Shown: positions 9,656 to 18,400 of the stretch, in pieces | How the letters are laid out: each line of letters starts with the position of its first letter | Numbering within the stretch: the first letter of the stretch is position 1 | Origin: Roseimarinus sediminis | GTDB taxonomy: Bacteria > Bacteroidota > Bacteroidia > Bacteroidales > Prolixibacteraceae | Direction: 5' to 3' | DNA: 64,000 bases | Assembly: GCF_050433125.1 (NCBI RefSeq) | Contig: NZ_JBNPXV010000018.1 | Location: 1-64,000 of the forward strand | The notes under the pieces: generated by a model | The model's input: the letters and a program-made list of their open reading frames with translations, nothing else | Database searches by the model: none | What the model was told of the DNA's origin: nothing | Translations under genes and position numbers: made by a program

Positions 9656-10798
9656 ATGAATTCGAAACATACAGTGATTGTTGGAGGAGGCTTTGCCGGC
9701 GTAGAGGCAGCCATTCAACTCCGGAAAAAGAAGCACAAAGTGACCCTGATTTCTGACCGTGACTACTTCTTTATTTATCCGATTTCCATTTGGATCCCCG
9801 TAGGTAAAATACCATTTAAAGAATCGACCATCGATTTGAATAAGATGGCGGCCCGTCATGGCTTTCACCTTATTATTGACCGAATGACCGGCCTTGACGA
9901 GGACGCAAAGGTACTTATTCTGAACAATCAAAGCGTTAGCTACGACTATTTGGTGCTGGCGATGGGGGCGGGTAAAATGAAGCACAAGGGGCTCGAACAT
10001 ACCTATTCAATTTGCAGTGATCCCGAACAGGCTTTAAGCATGAAAAAGCGTTTCGATGAGTTGATTGAGAAGGGCAGCGGTAAAATTGCCATTGGCTTTG
10101 GGGGGAATCCAAACGATAAGAGCGGTGTACGCGGAGGACCGGCCTTTGAGATCATGTTTAATATGATTACGGCACTTAAGCGCAAAAAACTTTACGATCG
10201 TTTTCAGTTTACCTTTTTTGCGCCCATGGCCGAGCCCGGGAAACGAATGGGCGAAAGTGGTTACAAAATGCTGGATGTGATGTTGAAAAAGGAAAACATC
10301 GCCAGGAAAACAGGGAAAAAAATTACGGGTTTCGAAGCCAATGGCATCCACATCGAGGGAGGTGATTTTATTGAAAGCGATCTTACCATGTTTATCGCGG
10401 CAAGCAATGGTCTCGATTTCCTAAAGTCGACCCGACTGCCGCTCAATGAAGCAGGATTTATCAAAACCGACGATTTTAGCAGGGTAGAAGGTTTTGATTC
10501 GATTTATGCCATTGGCGATGTGGCTGCAATGAATGGTCCCGAGTGGAAAGCCAAACAAGGACACATGGCGGTAATTATGGGACGAAATGCAGCCTATAAC
10601 ATCGATCAGGCCATTAAGAACAAGCACAAACGGAAGGGCTATCAAAAGCATTTGAATATTCTGTGTATCATGGATACCGGCGATGGTGCCGGCTTCGTTT
10701 ACCGGAAAAACAAGCGCGATCTGTTTATTCCCATGCCGGTAGTGGGGCATTGGCTAAAGAAAGCCTGGGGCTGGAATTTTAAATTGATGCACCGTTAA
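9656..10798 (+). CDS. FAD-dependent oxidoreductase, sulfide:quinone reductase-like
   Basis: 380 residues from the ATG at 9656; a GTG at 9614 would add 14 residues with no support. N-terminal FAD-binding GxGxxG motif (VIVGGGFAGVEAA, residues 7-19), a second glycine-rich segment (about 140-150) and the FAD-closing motif SIYAIGDVAA. The fold and the length match sulfide:quinone oxidoreductase and type II NADH dehydrogenase relatives, membrane-surface enzymes that reduce quinone. Two Cys sit at family-like positions (ICSDPEQA, Cys120; LCIMDTGDGAG). However, the usual cysteine before GPAYEF is replaced (KSGVRGGPAFEI). True sulfide oxidation is therefore doubtful, and the substrate stays open. A terminator follows. 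Confidence 0.8.
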   Translation: MNSKHTVIVGGGFAGVEAAIQLRKKKHKVTLISDRDYFFIYPISIWIPVGKIPFKESTIDLNKMAARHGFHLIIDRMTGLDEDAKVLILNNQSVSYDYLVLAMGAGKMKHKGLEHTYSICSDPEQALSMKKRFDELIEKGSGKIAIGFGGNPNDKSGVRGGPAFEIMFNMITALKRKKLYDRFQFTFFAPMAEPGKRMGESGYKMLDVMLKKENIARKTGKKITGFEANGIHIEGGDFIESDLTMFIAASNGLDFLKSTRLPLNEAGFIKTDDFSRVEGFDSIYAIGDVAAMNGPEWKAKQGHMAVIMGRNAAYNIDQAIKNKHKRKGYQKHLNILCIMDTGDGAGFVYRKNKRDLFIPMPVVGHWLKKAWGWNFKLMHR

Positions 10799-10824
10799 GT
10801 AAATTTTGTTGTGGTCTTAGAAGT

Positions 10825-10863
10825 GCCGTTTAGTTGTTTCAATACAGCTGAACGGCTTTTTTT
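10825..10863 (+). terminator. Terminator between convergent genes
   Basis: A 13-bp stem, GCCGTTTAGTTGT/ACAGCTGAACGGC (two G-U pairs), with a six-base loop and a T7 tail. It lies 27 bp after the flavoprotein stop. Confidence 0.8.
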
Positions 10864-11257
10864 ATCCCTCTGCCATCAGCATCCGGGCTTCTTCCTGTAA
10901 AATGGAAGGAAGACTGATTTTTCTTCGTTCAATACTTAACAGCCAGTAACGAATTTCGTGGGTTTGTAAAGTATAAAGCACTTCTCTGAATTCATCGATC
11001 ACAGCGTCGGAGTATTCTTTCTGATCGATGTTTTTGTATTGGTCGAGTTCCTCATCATTGTAATATTCAATAATGCTGTCGTCCATTTTTATCTGATCGA
11101 ATTCACACACCTCGTGTGCCCCGCAACAATCGGAGGCCGGTGTCGATGCCACTTCATTTGCTCGGTCTTCGGCAGCTTTCTCCCGATTCACTTTGATCAG
11201 CAGAATCAAAGCCCCCAGCACAAAAGTTCCCAGTATTACTGCCACAATTGTAATCAT
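10862..11257 (-). CDS. Membrane-anchored protein with CCGxHxxC motif
   Basis: 131 residues. One N-terminal membrane helix (residues 2-21), a short charged linker, then CCGAHEVC (about residues 44-51). An acidic region (YYNDEELDQYKNIDQKEY) and a C-terminal helical part follow. Proteins of this shape are conserved in Bacteroidota and often carry a vague phospholipase label that nothing here supports. The Cys/His cluster could bind a metal or form disulfides. Monocistronic on the minus strand. Function unknown. Confidence 0.75.
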   Translation of the reverse strand: MITIVAVILGTFVLGALILLIKVNREKAAEDRANEVASTPASDCCGAHEVCEFDQIKMDDSIIEYYNDEELDQYKNIDQKEYSDAVIDEFREVLYTLQTHEIRYWLLSIERRKISLPSILQEEARMLMAEG

Positions 11258-11388
11258 GCTGCAAAATTAGAATTTTTGTCATTGAAGAAAGGTAAAAATT
11301 GAAAAAAATACATTCTACTATTTAATTAGTGAAGGAATAGTAAGCGCATTTTAAGCATGCACTTTCAACAGCAAGGTATGCTGTATTA

Positions 11389-11829
11389 TTAATCGATTGT
11401 TTCCATTTGCAGTAAAGAGTCAGGATCGATGATGAAACTGATCACTTCATTGCCTGTTTTGTCTTTAAAATTATAGGCCAGGGTAATCTGCTTGTCACGA
11501 TAAAATTTCAGGTCGGGATGGGTCAGGTAGTTATTCTCAAGGATGGGCCTTATCAAGGTTTTTAAACTATCGGTGACGATGGAGTCGTAAACGGTGTTGA
11601 GCAGGGTAAGATGGTATTCGAGAATTCCGGAAGGTTGCACGCTGGTGTTGTCAAGGCGGGTATATTCATCGACCATTATCGGGCAACGTTCATTCAGATC
11701 GCCTGAAAGCCTGGCCAGTTCATTGTTGTAGGCTGGAGGATTAAAAAAAATCATCTTCACAGCAAGTGCTCCGGCCAAAAATAGCAGTATGAATGCATTC
11801 CGAATCGAAGACTTCGTAATTGCGGCCAT
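11389..11829 (-). CDS. Small membrane-anchored protein with CPxMVDEYTRLD motif
   Basis: 146 residues: one N-terminal membrane helix (about 9-28) and an exported domain. The motif NERCPIMVDEYTRLD and the following YHLTLLN recall a widespread family of small anchored proteins sharing a xxMVDxxTRLDS motif, whose function is not known to me. It is separate from its neighbours (131 bp to the CCGxHxxC gene). No terminator is evident. Confidence 0.65.
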   Translation of the reverse strand: MAAITKSSIRNAFILLFLAGALAVKMIFFNPPAYNNELARLSGDLNERCPIMVDEYTRLDNTSVQPSGILEYHLTLLNTVYDSIVTDSLKTLIRPILENNYLTHPDLKFYRDKQITLAYNFKDKTGNEVISFIIDPDSLLQMETID

Positions 11830-11934
11830 GGTATGGATTTTTTAAAGCTTAATCATGCATTAAAGGTAAGAATTTTAGTGAGCTCAGCAGCTAAAGTTTG
11901 TCATGAAAGCAGGTGTTTTTATGAACCATGATTC

Positions 11935-11976
11935 AAAAAAAAGAAGTGCTTGCTGAATCCAGCAAGCACTTCTTTT
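11935..11976 (-). terminator. Terminator of the etf/acyl-CoA dehydrogenase operon
   Basis: Perfect 13-bp stem GAAGTGCTTGCTG/CAGCAAGCACTTC with a four-base loop, then eight T on the minus strand (A run from 11935). It lies 20 bp beyond the acyl-CoA dehydrogenase stop. Confidence 0.9.
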
Positions 11977-11996
11977 ACCGGTTTCGTTTGGTTTGA

Positions 11997-13709
11997 TTAA
12001 TCGAGTTCAAATTTGTAAGAAGCCGGATCGCTCACACCCGAACCGCGGATAAACTCACCATGACCATGCACCAGTTGTCGGGTGATTTTATTAAAGGCCC
12101 GTGCCGATTTCATGAAATCGTTGTCGCGGTTAGCATCAATTAAAAGCAGGTAACTCATAATGATGTGACCAGCCATTTCGACCAGCCGGCGGGCATGGAA
12201 ATCGATGTATTCGTTGTCCTTGGTCGAAACCACCTTTTCAACTGCTTCGGCATATTCTTCGGTGAGCCCAATGAGCAGGCGACGGTATTTCTCCAATTCG
12301 GGTTTCAGTGTTTCTTTCTCGTAGGCGCGAATCTGTTCGAGATAGCCTCCGGTAGTAACCCCGCGGATGGCTGCCACCACCTGCAACTGGGTTGTGCCTT
12401 CGTAGATGGAAGTGATACGTGCATCGCGGTAAATTCGTTCAACCGGATAGTCTTTCATAAAACCCGATCCTCCGTGTACCTGTACGGCATCGTAGGCATT
12501 CTGGTTGGCGTATTCCGATGAAAGGCCTTTGGCCAGCGGCGTAAAAATGTCGGCCAGGCGTTGATATTGCTTCATCTCGTTGCGTTCCTCCTTGTCGAGT
12601 GTGCGCTCCTGTGAGAGATGGTAATAAGCTTTGTACACGTCGACAAAACGGGCTGTTTCGTAGAGTAAGGTGCGCGAAGCATCAAGTTTCGCCTTCATGA
12701 CGGTAATCATTTCGTATACGGCAGGAAACTGAATGATGGGCTTGCCAAATTGTTCTCTTTCGCGGGCATAAGCTAGGGCTTCCTGATAGGCAGCTTCTGA
12801 AAGTCCTACCGACTGGGCGGCAATACCCAGGCGGGCACCATTCATCAGGGCCATCACGTATTTGATAAGTCCCATGCGGCGCTGGCCTACCAGTTCGGCT
12901 GGTGCGTCCTTAAATACCAGCTCACAGGTTGGTGATCCGATGATGCCCATTTTGTGCTCAATACGACGTACGCTTACTCCACCATCATTTTTATCGTAGA
13001 TGAACATGGAAAGCCCGCGTCCGTCGTGGGTGCCTTCTTCCGAACGGGCCAGTACCAGCGAAATGTCGCCGTCGCCATTGGTGATGAAACGTTTGACACC
13101 ATTGAGCAGCCAAAGGCCTTTTTCTTCATTGTAAACTGCTTTGAGTTCAACAGCCTGAAGGTCGGAACCGGCATCGGGCTCGGTGAGGTCCATGGCCATG
13201 GTTTCACCCTTGCAAACGCGGGGCAGGTATTTTGCTTTCTGCTCATCGTCGGCAAATTCGTGGATGGTCTCGGCACAGTCCTGCAGTCCCCAGATATTCA
13301 CAAAGCCGGCATCGGCCCGCGACACCAGGTCGGCTGCCATAATGTAGGGAACAATAGAAAAATTCAGTCCGCCATACTTTCGGGGCAGGGTAATGCCCAT
13401 CAGTCCTGCTTTAATCAGTGCATCGAGATTTTCCTGTGTTCCGCGTGCATATTTCACATGACCTTCGATCACCTGCGGTCCTTCGGTATCTATGCTTTCG
13501 GCATTGGGTGCCACAATGTCGGCACAAATTTCGCCAATTACCTCCAGCACCTTGTCATAGCTGTCCATGGCATCTTCAAAATCGAAGGGGGCATAGTCGA
13601 ACTTTCCGCTTTCGGTAAAGTTATTTTCTTTCAATGCCACTATTTTTTCCATCAGCGGGTGTTGCAGATGAAATTTCAGGGCTTTATTATCGGTATAAAA
13701 ATTAGCCAT
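11997..13709 (-). CDS. Acyl-CoA dehydrogenase
   Basis: 570 residues from the ATG at 13709 (MANFYTD); a longer frame reaches 13778 but adds an unrelated 23 residues. It oxidises an acyl-CoA to the 2-enoyl-CoA and passes electrons to ETF. Seen: the FAD-contact motif LTEPDAGSDLQ, the RLGIAAQSVGLSEAA and AREREQFGKPI segments, and the catalytic-base region RDARITSIYEGTTQLQ with the Glu of YEG. A C-terminal extension of about 130 residues marks the longer bacterial class (about 570-600) rather than the 380-residue short-chain type. It is last in an operon after etfB and etfA, which supply its electron acceptor. Chain-length preference cannot be read. Confidence 0.92.
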   Translation of the reverse strand: MANFYTDNKALKFHLQHPLMEKIVALKENNFTESGKFDYAPFDFEDAMDSYDKVLEVIGEICADIVAPNAESIDTEGPQVIEGHVKYARGTQENLDALIKAGLMGITLPRKYGGLNFSIVPYIMAADLVSRADAGFVNIWGLQDCAETIHEFADDEQKAKYLPRVCKGETMAMDLTEPDAGSDLQAVELKAVYNEEKGLWLLNGVKRFITNGDGDISLVLARSEEGTHDGRGLSMFIYDKNDGGVSVRRIEHKMGIIGSPTCELVFKDAPAELVGQRRMGLIKYVMALMNGARLGIAAQSVGLSEAAYQEALAYAREREQFGKPIIQFPAVYEMITVMKAKLDASRTLLYETARFVDVYKAYYHLSQERTLDKEERNEMKQYQRLADIFTPLAKGLSSEYANQNAYDAVQVHGGSGFMKDYPVERIYRDARITSIYEGTTQLQVVAAIRGVTTGGYLEQIRAYEKETLKPELEKYRRLLIGLTEEYAEAVEKVVSTKDNEYIDFHARRLVEMAGHIIMSYLLLIDANRDNDFMKSARAFNKITRQLVHGHGEFIRGSGVSDPASYKFELD

Positions 13710-13919
13710 AATGTTAAAATTTAAGTCATTAGGAAAAGTCATTGAGTCGTCCCGTTCGTTTCGAAAGCGGCAGGTCATTAAGCTACTTTATTTTATAATT
13801 CAGAAAGGAGGATCGCCTGTTTTTGTGCAAGCTGCTGTTGATCCTTTTTCTTATTACGAACGACTTAATGACTTTTTTCTTTTGCTTCCCTTTTTTGTTT
13901 GGGAAAACCATTGACTGTT
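13710..13919 (-). other. Gap inside the etf operon with an inverted repeat
   Basis: 210 bp without a gene between etfA and the acyl-CoA dehydrogenase gene. GTCATTAAG (13773-13781) and CTTAATGAC (13864-13872) are inverted copies, belonging to the same AGTCATTAAGTC word family seen in other intergenic stretches of the window. No promoter or terminator is clear. Confidence 0.5.
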
Positions 13920-14939
13920 TTACTTGCTGTTTGCTTTGTAATATTTAATCATCTTCGGTATCACATCCATTACGTCGCCGGTAATAACGTAATCGGCAAT
14001 GGCGTTAATCGGGGCATGTTCATCATTGTTGATGGCAATGATTTGTGCCGAATCTTCCATGCCTGCACGGTGTTGTATCTGGCCTGAGATACCACAGGCA
14101 ATGTACAATTTGGGACGAACGGTAACACCTGTTTGACCTACCTGACGTTCATGATCGGTAAATCCGGCATCGACCGCAGCGCGCGAAGCAGCCACTTCGC
14201 CACCCAGCACTTCGGCGAGTTCATACAGGGCGTTGAAATTTTCCTTGCTGCCTATTCCGTAACCACCGGCAACAATTACCGGAGCGGCGCTCAGGTTCAC
14301 TTTTTTCTTTTCGATGTGGCGTTCGATGAACTCGATGACAAAGTCTTCGGGTTGAACCATCTTTTCAACATCGAGTTTGTTCAGTTTGCCTTTGTAGGCA
14401 GCCGATCGGATCTCACTTTTCATTACCCCTTCGCGCACGGTGGCCATTTGTGGCCGGCACTCAGGATTGATGATGGTTGCAATGATGTTTCCTCCAAAAG
14501 CAGGTCTGATCTGGTAAAGCAGCTTTTCGTATTTCTTGCCAGCTTTTTTGTCCTCATGTTCGCCTATTTCGAGGCTGGTGCAGTCGGCTGTTAGTCCGCT
14601 AAAGAGTGCCGATGAAACCCTGGGTCCCAGGTCACGGCCCACAGGAGTAGCGCCCATCAGGGCTATTTGTGGTTGCTCCTTTTTAAATAAATTTACTATT
14701 ATAGAAGTGTGCGGAAGGGTGGTGTAGGGGGCCAGACGTTTGTCGTCGGCAACATGCACCACATCGACACCATAGGGATACAGTTCTTTTTCGATACCGG
14801 CTAAATCACTGCCTATTACCAGGGCTTCGAGTTGACATCCCAGTTCATCGGCCAGTTGACGCCCCTTGGTCAGTAACTCAAAACTGACAGTGGCAATCAC
14901 CCCGTCTTCTATTTCACAATATACAAATATGTTATTCAT
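13920..14939 (-). CDS. etfA: Electron transfer flavoprotein alpha subunit
   Basis: 339 residues. The alpha subunit carries the redox FAD and couples acyl-CoA dehydrogenases to the electron carrier pool. The C-terminal FAD domain is clear: VAGGYGIGSKENF, SRAAVDAGF, QVGQTGVTVRPKLYIACGISG and QHRAGMEDS. The N-terminal domain (about 1-195) has the ETF fold. etfB is 12 bp upstream and the partner dehydrogenase 210 bp downstream on the same strand. Whether this ETF bifurcates electrons in this organism is an open inference. Confidence 0.95.
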   Translation of the reverse strand: MNNIFVYCEIEDGVIATVSFELLTKGRQLADELGCQLEALVIGSDLAGIEKELYPYGVDVVHVADDKRLAPYTTLPHTSIIVNLFKKEQPQIALMGATPVGRDLGPRVSSALFSGLTADCTSLEIGEHEDKKAGKKYEKLLYQIRPAFGGNIIATIINPECRPQMATVREGVMKSEIRSAAYKGKLNKLDVEKMVQPEDFVIEFIERHIEKKKVNLSAAPVIVAGGYGIGSKENFNALYELAEVLGGEVAASRAAVDAGFTDHERQVGQTGVTVRPKLYIACGISGQIQHRAGMEDSAQIIAINNDEHAPINAIADYVITGDVMDVIPKMIKYYKANSK

Positions 14940-14951
14940 CGTTGGTTCAGT

Positions 14952-15827
14952 TTATCCTATGGTATGACTATCAATCAATTCCTTCATCAGCAGGTTGATG
15001 TCTGCATCGGTAGCATCTATTGTTTTGGCTGCTTTGGCCTGTAGTATTACATTTTGAATGGTTTTCACCTTGGTGGGTGAGCCCGAAAGTCCAAGCTGTG
15101 CAGCATCTGCCTCTACTTCGTTCACGGTCCACTCGTTAATGTTCAGGTAAGGACGTTCGTTGTAAAGGCTCAGATAATCTTCATTGTCATCCTGACGTTC
15201 GCTAACCGTTTTGGCATGCTTGTATTTCATAATCAGCATGGCATTGCGTGCCCTGCATGCAGGTGCCGATCCGGTTACGGTAATTACAGCCGGAAGGGGA
15301 GACTTTACCACTTCAACGCCATTGTCGAGACGCCGTTTCAGGGTAATGCTTTGTTCTTTCACTTCTTTAATTTCTTCTACATAGGTAATCTGTGGCAGTT
15401 TTAACTTTTCGGCTACCTGCGGTCCAACCTGGGCGGTATCTCCATCGATGGCCTGCCGGCCACATACGATCAGGTCGATGGTTCCCATTTTGGCAATGGC
15501 TCTCGAAAGTGCATAGGACGTAGCCAGGGTGTCTGACCCTGCAAAAGCCCTGTCGGTAAGCAGTATGCCATCGTCGGCTCCACGAAACATTCCTTCACGA
15601 ATAATATCGGCGGCACGACCTGGTCCCATGGTTAAAACGGTGACAGTTGATCCTGGAAACTGGTCTTTTACCCACAATGCCTGTTCAAGTGCATTCAGAT
15701 CTTCGGGGTTGAAAATGGCAGGAAGCGCAGCACGATTTACCGTGCCATCGGCTTTCATGGCATCTTTTCCCACATTCCGTGTATCGGGAACCTGTTTTGC
15801 CAGTACAATAATTTTGAACGTTCTCAT
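14952..15827 (-). CDS. etfB: Electron transfer flavoprotein beta subunit
   Basis: 291 residues. Pairs with EtfA and binds AMP or a second FAD. Seen: VLAKQVPDTRNVGKDAM at the N-terminus, the signature VCGRQAIDGDTAQVGPQVAEKL, and VKSPLPAVITVTGSA. First gene of the etfB-etfA-acyl-CoA dehydrogenase operon, with a good promoter 44-74 bp upstream. Longer than the ~255-residue mitochondrial-type subunit, as usual for anaerobes' ETFs. Confidence 0.95.
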   Translation of the reverse strand: MRTFKIIVLAKQVPDTRNVGKDAMKADGTVNRAALPAIFNPEDLNALEQALWVKDQFPGSTVTVLTMGPGRAADIIREGMFRGADDGILLTDRAFAGSDTLATSYALSRAIAKMGTIDLIVCGRQAIDGDTAQVGPQVAEKLKLPQITYVEEIKEVKEQSITLKRRLDNGVEVVKSPLPAVITVTGSAPACRARNAMLIMKYKHAKTVSERQDDNEDYLSLYNERPYLNINEWTVNEVEADAAQLGLSGSPTKVKTIQNVILQAKAAKTIDATDADINLLMKELIDSHTIG

Positions 15828-15870
15828 AGTTCACTAATTATGTTAATTTATATTTTGGTTTCAAGGTCAA

Positions 15871-15901
15871 CAAATATAAATAATGAAGCGCACCCGACCA
15901 A
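15871..15901 (-). promoter_or_regulatory. Promoter of the etfB operon
   Basis: On the minus strand TTG (15899-15901), 20 nt spacing, TATATTTG (15871-15878), a full match to TTG-N19-21-TAnnTTTG. The etfB ATG at 15827 follows after about 40 nt. Confidence 0.7.
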
Positions 15902-16096
15902 GGTATGAAAGTTCTGTAGCTTACGTCAGATAAGGATTTCAATGGCACAAAGGGCCTGTGTTTCGCTATTTTGTGTGCTTCAAAACTTTGTTGGGTGTGG
16001 TTTCAAAACAATTAACCATTGCATTCGAATATTCCCCGGCAATGCTTATTTTAAAAGATATTTGGAATGAATTCAGATAAAACATGAATCAAATAT

Positions 16097-16780
16097 TCAT
16101 GGTGTGCTACTTTGCTCATCGATCCATTGTAGCATTTGGGCCATTTTTTCCGGATTCTTTTTTTGAAAGCGCATGTTGGAAGCCGCTCTGCGTATTTCAT
16201 TTTTCATATGCGGGAAAAGCCGATAAAGGCTGCGTAGTTTTAGTTTGATCTCAGTGGGCTGGTGATCAATCAGCAAAAAATAATAGTAATCCTGTCGCAG
16301 TTCATTCAGATCGGCCACATGCCCGGCTTTTTGAATGATGGCTCCATAGCTCCCCAGCAGGATCATTTTTCCGTGGTAGATTACTTCAACATAATTTCCC
16401 GGGCTTAAATTAAAACCCGATGACCATCCCTTATAAATTATAAAATTCCTGGTAGTTTTTGTATCGGGGTAAAGTGTAAAGCCTGAGATGGCATTCCGGT
16501 CAACCTGATACATGCGTTGGTGTTGGTGGTGATAAAAGATTACCTCGTTGTTAAGCAGATTGAATTTCAGCTGAAGGGTGTCGGAACTACTGCCGTTACA
16601 ATGTTTAAGTGTGCCCCGGGTCCAATGGTTGAATAAATAAGGTGAACCCTTGTAGTGATAGCTTGGTTCATATGCAATTCCTCTTACCTTGATCGCTTCC
16701 GGCGTTTGTGCTTCTAATTTGAAACAGGAATGTGCAAAGAGCGTTAGCAACAGTATAAAGGCATAGGCTGAAGTTTTCAT
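16097..16780 (-). CDS. Hypothetical secreted protein, 227 residues
   Basis: Signal peptide about 1-24 (SCFKLEAQ), beta-rich middle, basic C-terminal helix (about 180-215, IRRAASNMRFQKKNPEKM). No family recognised. It is last in the four-gene receptor operon and starts 9 bp after the MG2/plug-like gene, so it probably serves the same envelope task. The 16082-16101 stretch around its stop forms CATGAAT/ATTCATG, without a T run, so a terminator is not convincing. Confidence 0.65.
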   Translation of the reverse strand: MKTSAYAFILLLTLFAHSCFKLEAQTPEAIKVRGIAYEPSYHYKGSPYLFNHWTRGTLKHCNGSSSDTLQLKFNLLNNEVIFYHHQHQRMYQVDRNAISGFTLYPDTKTTRNFIIYKGWSSGFNLSPGNYVEVIYHGKMILLGSYGAIIQKAGHVADLNELRQDYYYFLLIDHQPTEIKLKLRSLYRLFPHMKNEIRRAASNMRFQKKNPEKMAQMLQWIDEQSSTP

Positions 16781-16789
16781 GAGCAGGTT

Positions 16790-18400
16790 TTATTCAATGT
16801 TAAAGAAACATGTGGCGCGTTGCAGTACACCCTGGTTGTCGATGCCTTGAACAATCGCTTGATAGCAGCCGGTTTCAAGGCTGCTGACTACTTCAATGAT
16901 GGTGCTTTCACCGTGTAGTTTCAGCGTGGGCTCCCAAAACAAAACATCGCTGAAAAAGGGTTGATCAGGTGTTGCATTCTGTTCAATGGCATAAGCCTGC
17001 AGATCGATGTTCAGCGCATTGGCCGGAAGCATGGTGAGCGGAAACTCGCCACTTCGGGTGTGAATTGCCATCAAACCATTAATGTGCAGCTCACCATAGC
17101 TGCGATCTTGTGGCTGGAGGTCGATGGTCCCGATCGATGTTGAACTGAGCTGGTTGATACTTCCAGCTTCAACCGGCACTCCGTCAACCAAAATCATGGG
17201 GTTTTCGAAAAGCTTTTTTTGATAAGGGTTCCAAAGTTCTATGTTTGTTTTCTGTCTTCGTACCTTGTAGCGTACATTTACCAAAAGCTCATGGGCTATT
17301 TCTTCAAAGCTGTCGAGTTGAATATAAATCGAAGGATCGAAGTTCTTTTGTGCCCGTCCGTAAAAGGGCAATAAACAGGCGTGATCGCTGTTGTTTTGTT
17401 TGTTGACAGTTGTTTGAGAGCGATAAGTCAGGTGAATCTGTGCGCGAAGCGGAGCAAGGCGAATCAGTTCACTTTTCATGGTTTCAGCACTTAGATAGAG
17501 CGGGATTTTTGCGGGTGGAGGCAGATGGCTGTCTTCATAGGTAATATTGGCTTTTTTTGTTTTGTCGGCCAGCTGAACAATGGCTGTTTGCGCGCCCGTT
17601 AGATGGTTGATGTCGAAACGGAAATACCCCGAACTGTCGCTGTAGGTATAGTCGATGTCGGGAATACTGTCGGGGAAGGAAAGCCAAAGGAGTTCACCGG
17701 ACAGTGCCTGTTTTAAACTGTCTCTAACGTTTCCGGCCAGATAAAGGCGATCATAGATTCTTTGTTTGCCAGGCACAAATTCATTTGGAACAAAAGGCGG
17801 ATTCTCATTCTTTGCTTTTTCGATATCGGTTTTAAATACTGAAAGCGAAAGGCAGCTGGTTAATTGCTCTCCGGAATGTTTAATTGTCAGGCTAAGGGTA
17901 TCGCCTGCGGGGATCTTTCCTGCCGGTGCCTGTAAGCGAAGGGCTGTTCCCTGATTGCTGACTGTATAAAAGGGATTAAACGGAAGGCCTGTTTGTGCGC
18001 GTTGACGGTTCACTTCCTGTTTCCCGAAGCGATTGATGACAGTAAGTGGCAAGCTTGTGATGGACAAACGGCCATCGGAAGTTCCGGTATATGCCCGGAG
18101 TAAATAAATTCCGCTTTGTATGGAGTCGTTGAGCATGATCTTTCCTTTCCAACTTGCTCCATTTTTACTTAAGATGGATTTTTCCAGTGTGTATCCTTCA
18201 CCGCACACATCGATGAACAAAACTTCGTTGTTCATCAGCTCAGGCTTTAAAGGCGTGCATTTGAGCTCCAGCAATTCACCGGAAACATATATCACTTTGT
18301 TGGTTTGCAACAGTAAATCGTTTTGTTTTCCGGTCGCCTGTTGTTCAAGCAGCAGTAACAGCGTTAAAAGAATACTTATGATTACAGTGGCTTGTTTCAT
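16790..18400 (-). CDS. Secreted MG2-like and TonB-plug-like fusion protein
   Basis: 536 residues. Signal peptide about 1-24. An alpha-2-macroglobulin MG2-like beta domain follows (about 28-130: DLLLQTNKVIYVSGELLELKC, SGIYLLRAYT). Near residues 395-450 is a segment that reads like the end of a receptor plug: NPMILVDGVPVEAGSINQL...IGTIDLQPQD...GELHINGLMAIHT. There is no barrel. This layout recurs in Bacteroidota exported proteins, where role and partner are unknown. The ATG overlaps the DUF4249 stop (ATGA), so translation is coupled. Probably a periplasmic or surface partner of the receptor upstream. Confidence 0.75.
   Translation of the reverse strand: MKQATVIISILLTLLLLLEQQATGKQNDLLLQTNKVIYVSGELLELKCTPLKPELMNNEVLFIDVCGEGYTLEKSILSKNGASWKGKIMLNDSIQSGIYLLRAYTGTSDGRLSITSLPLTVINRFGKQEVNRQRAQTGLPFNPFYTVSNQGTALRLQAPAGKIPAGDTLSLTIKHSGEQLTSCLSLSVFKTDIEKAKNENPPFVPNEFVPGKQRIYDRLYLAGNVRDSLKQALSGELLWLSFPDSIPDIDYTYSDSSGYFRFDINHLTGAQTAIVQLADKTKKANITYEDSHLPPPAKIPLYLSAETMKSELIRLAPLRAQIHLTYRSQTTVNKQNNSDHACLLPFYGRAQKNFDPSIYIQLDSFEEIAHELLVNVRYKVRRQKTNIELWNPYQKKLFENPMILVDGVPVEAGSINQLSSTSIGTIDLQPQDRSYGELHINGLMAIHTRSGEFPLTMLPANALNIDLQAYAIEQNATPDQPFFSDVLFWEPTLKLHGESTIIEVVSSLETGCYQAIVQGIDNQGVLQRATCFFNIE

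Noticed and set aside
12954..13724. 256-codon frame antisense to the acyl-CoA dehydrogenase
   Set aside because: Shadow frame over a strongly conserved enzyme; no family resemblance.
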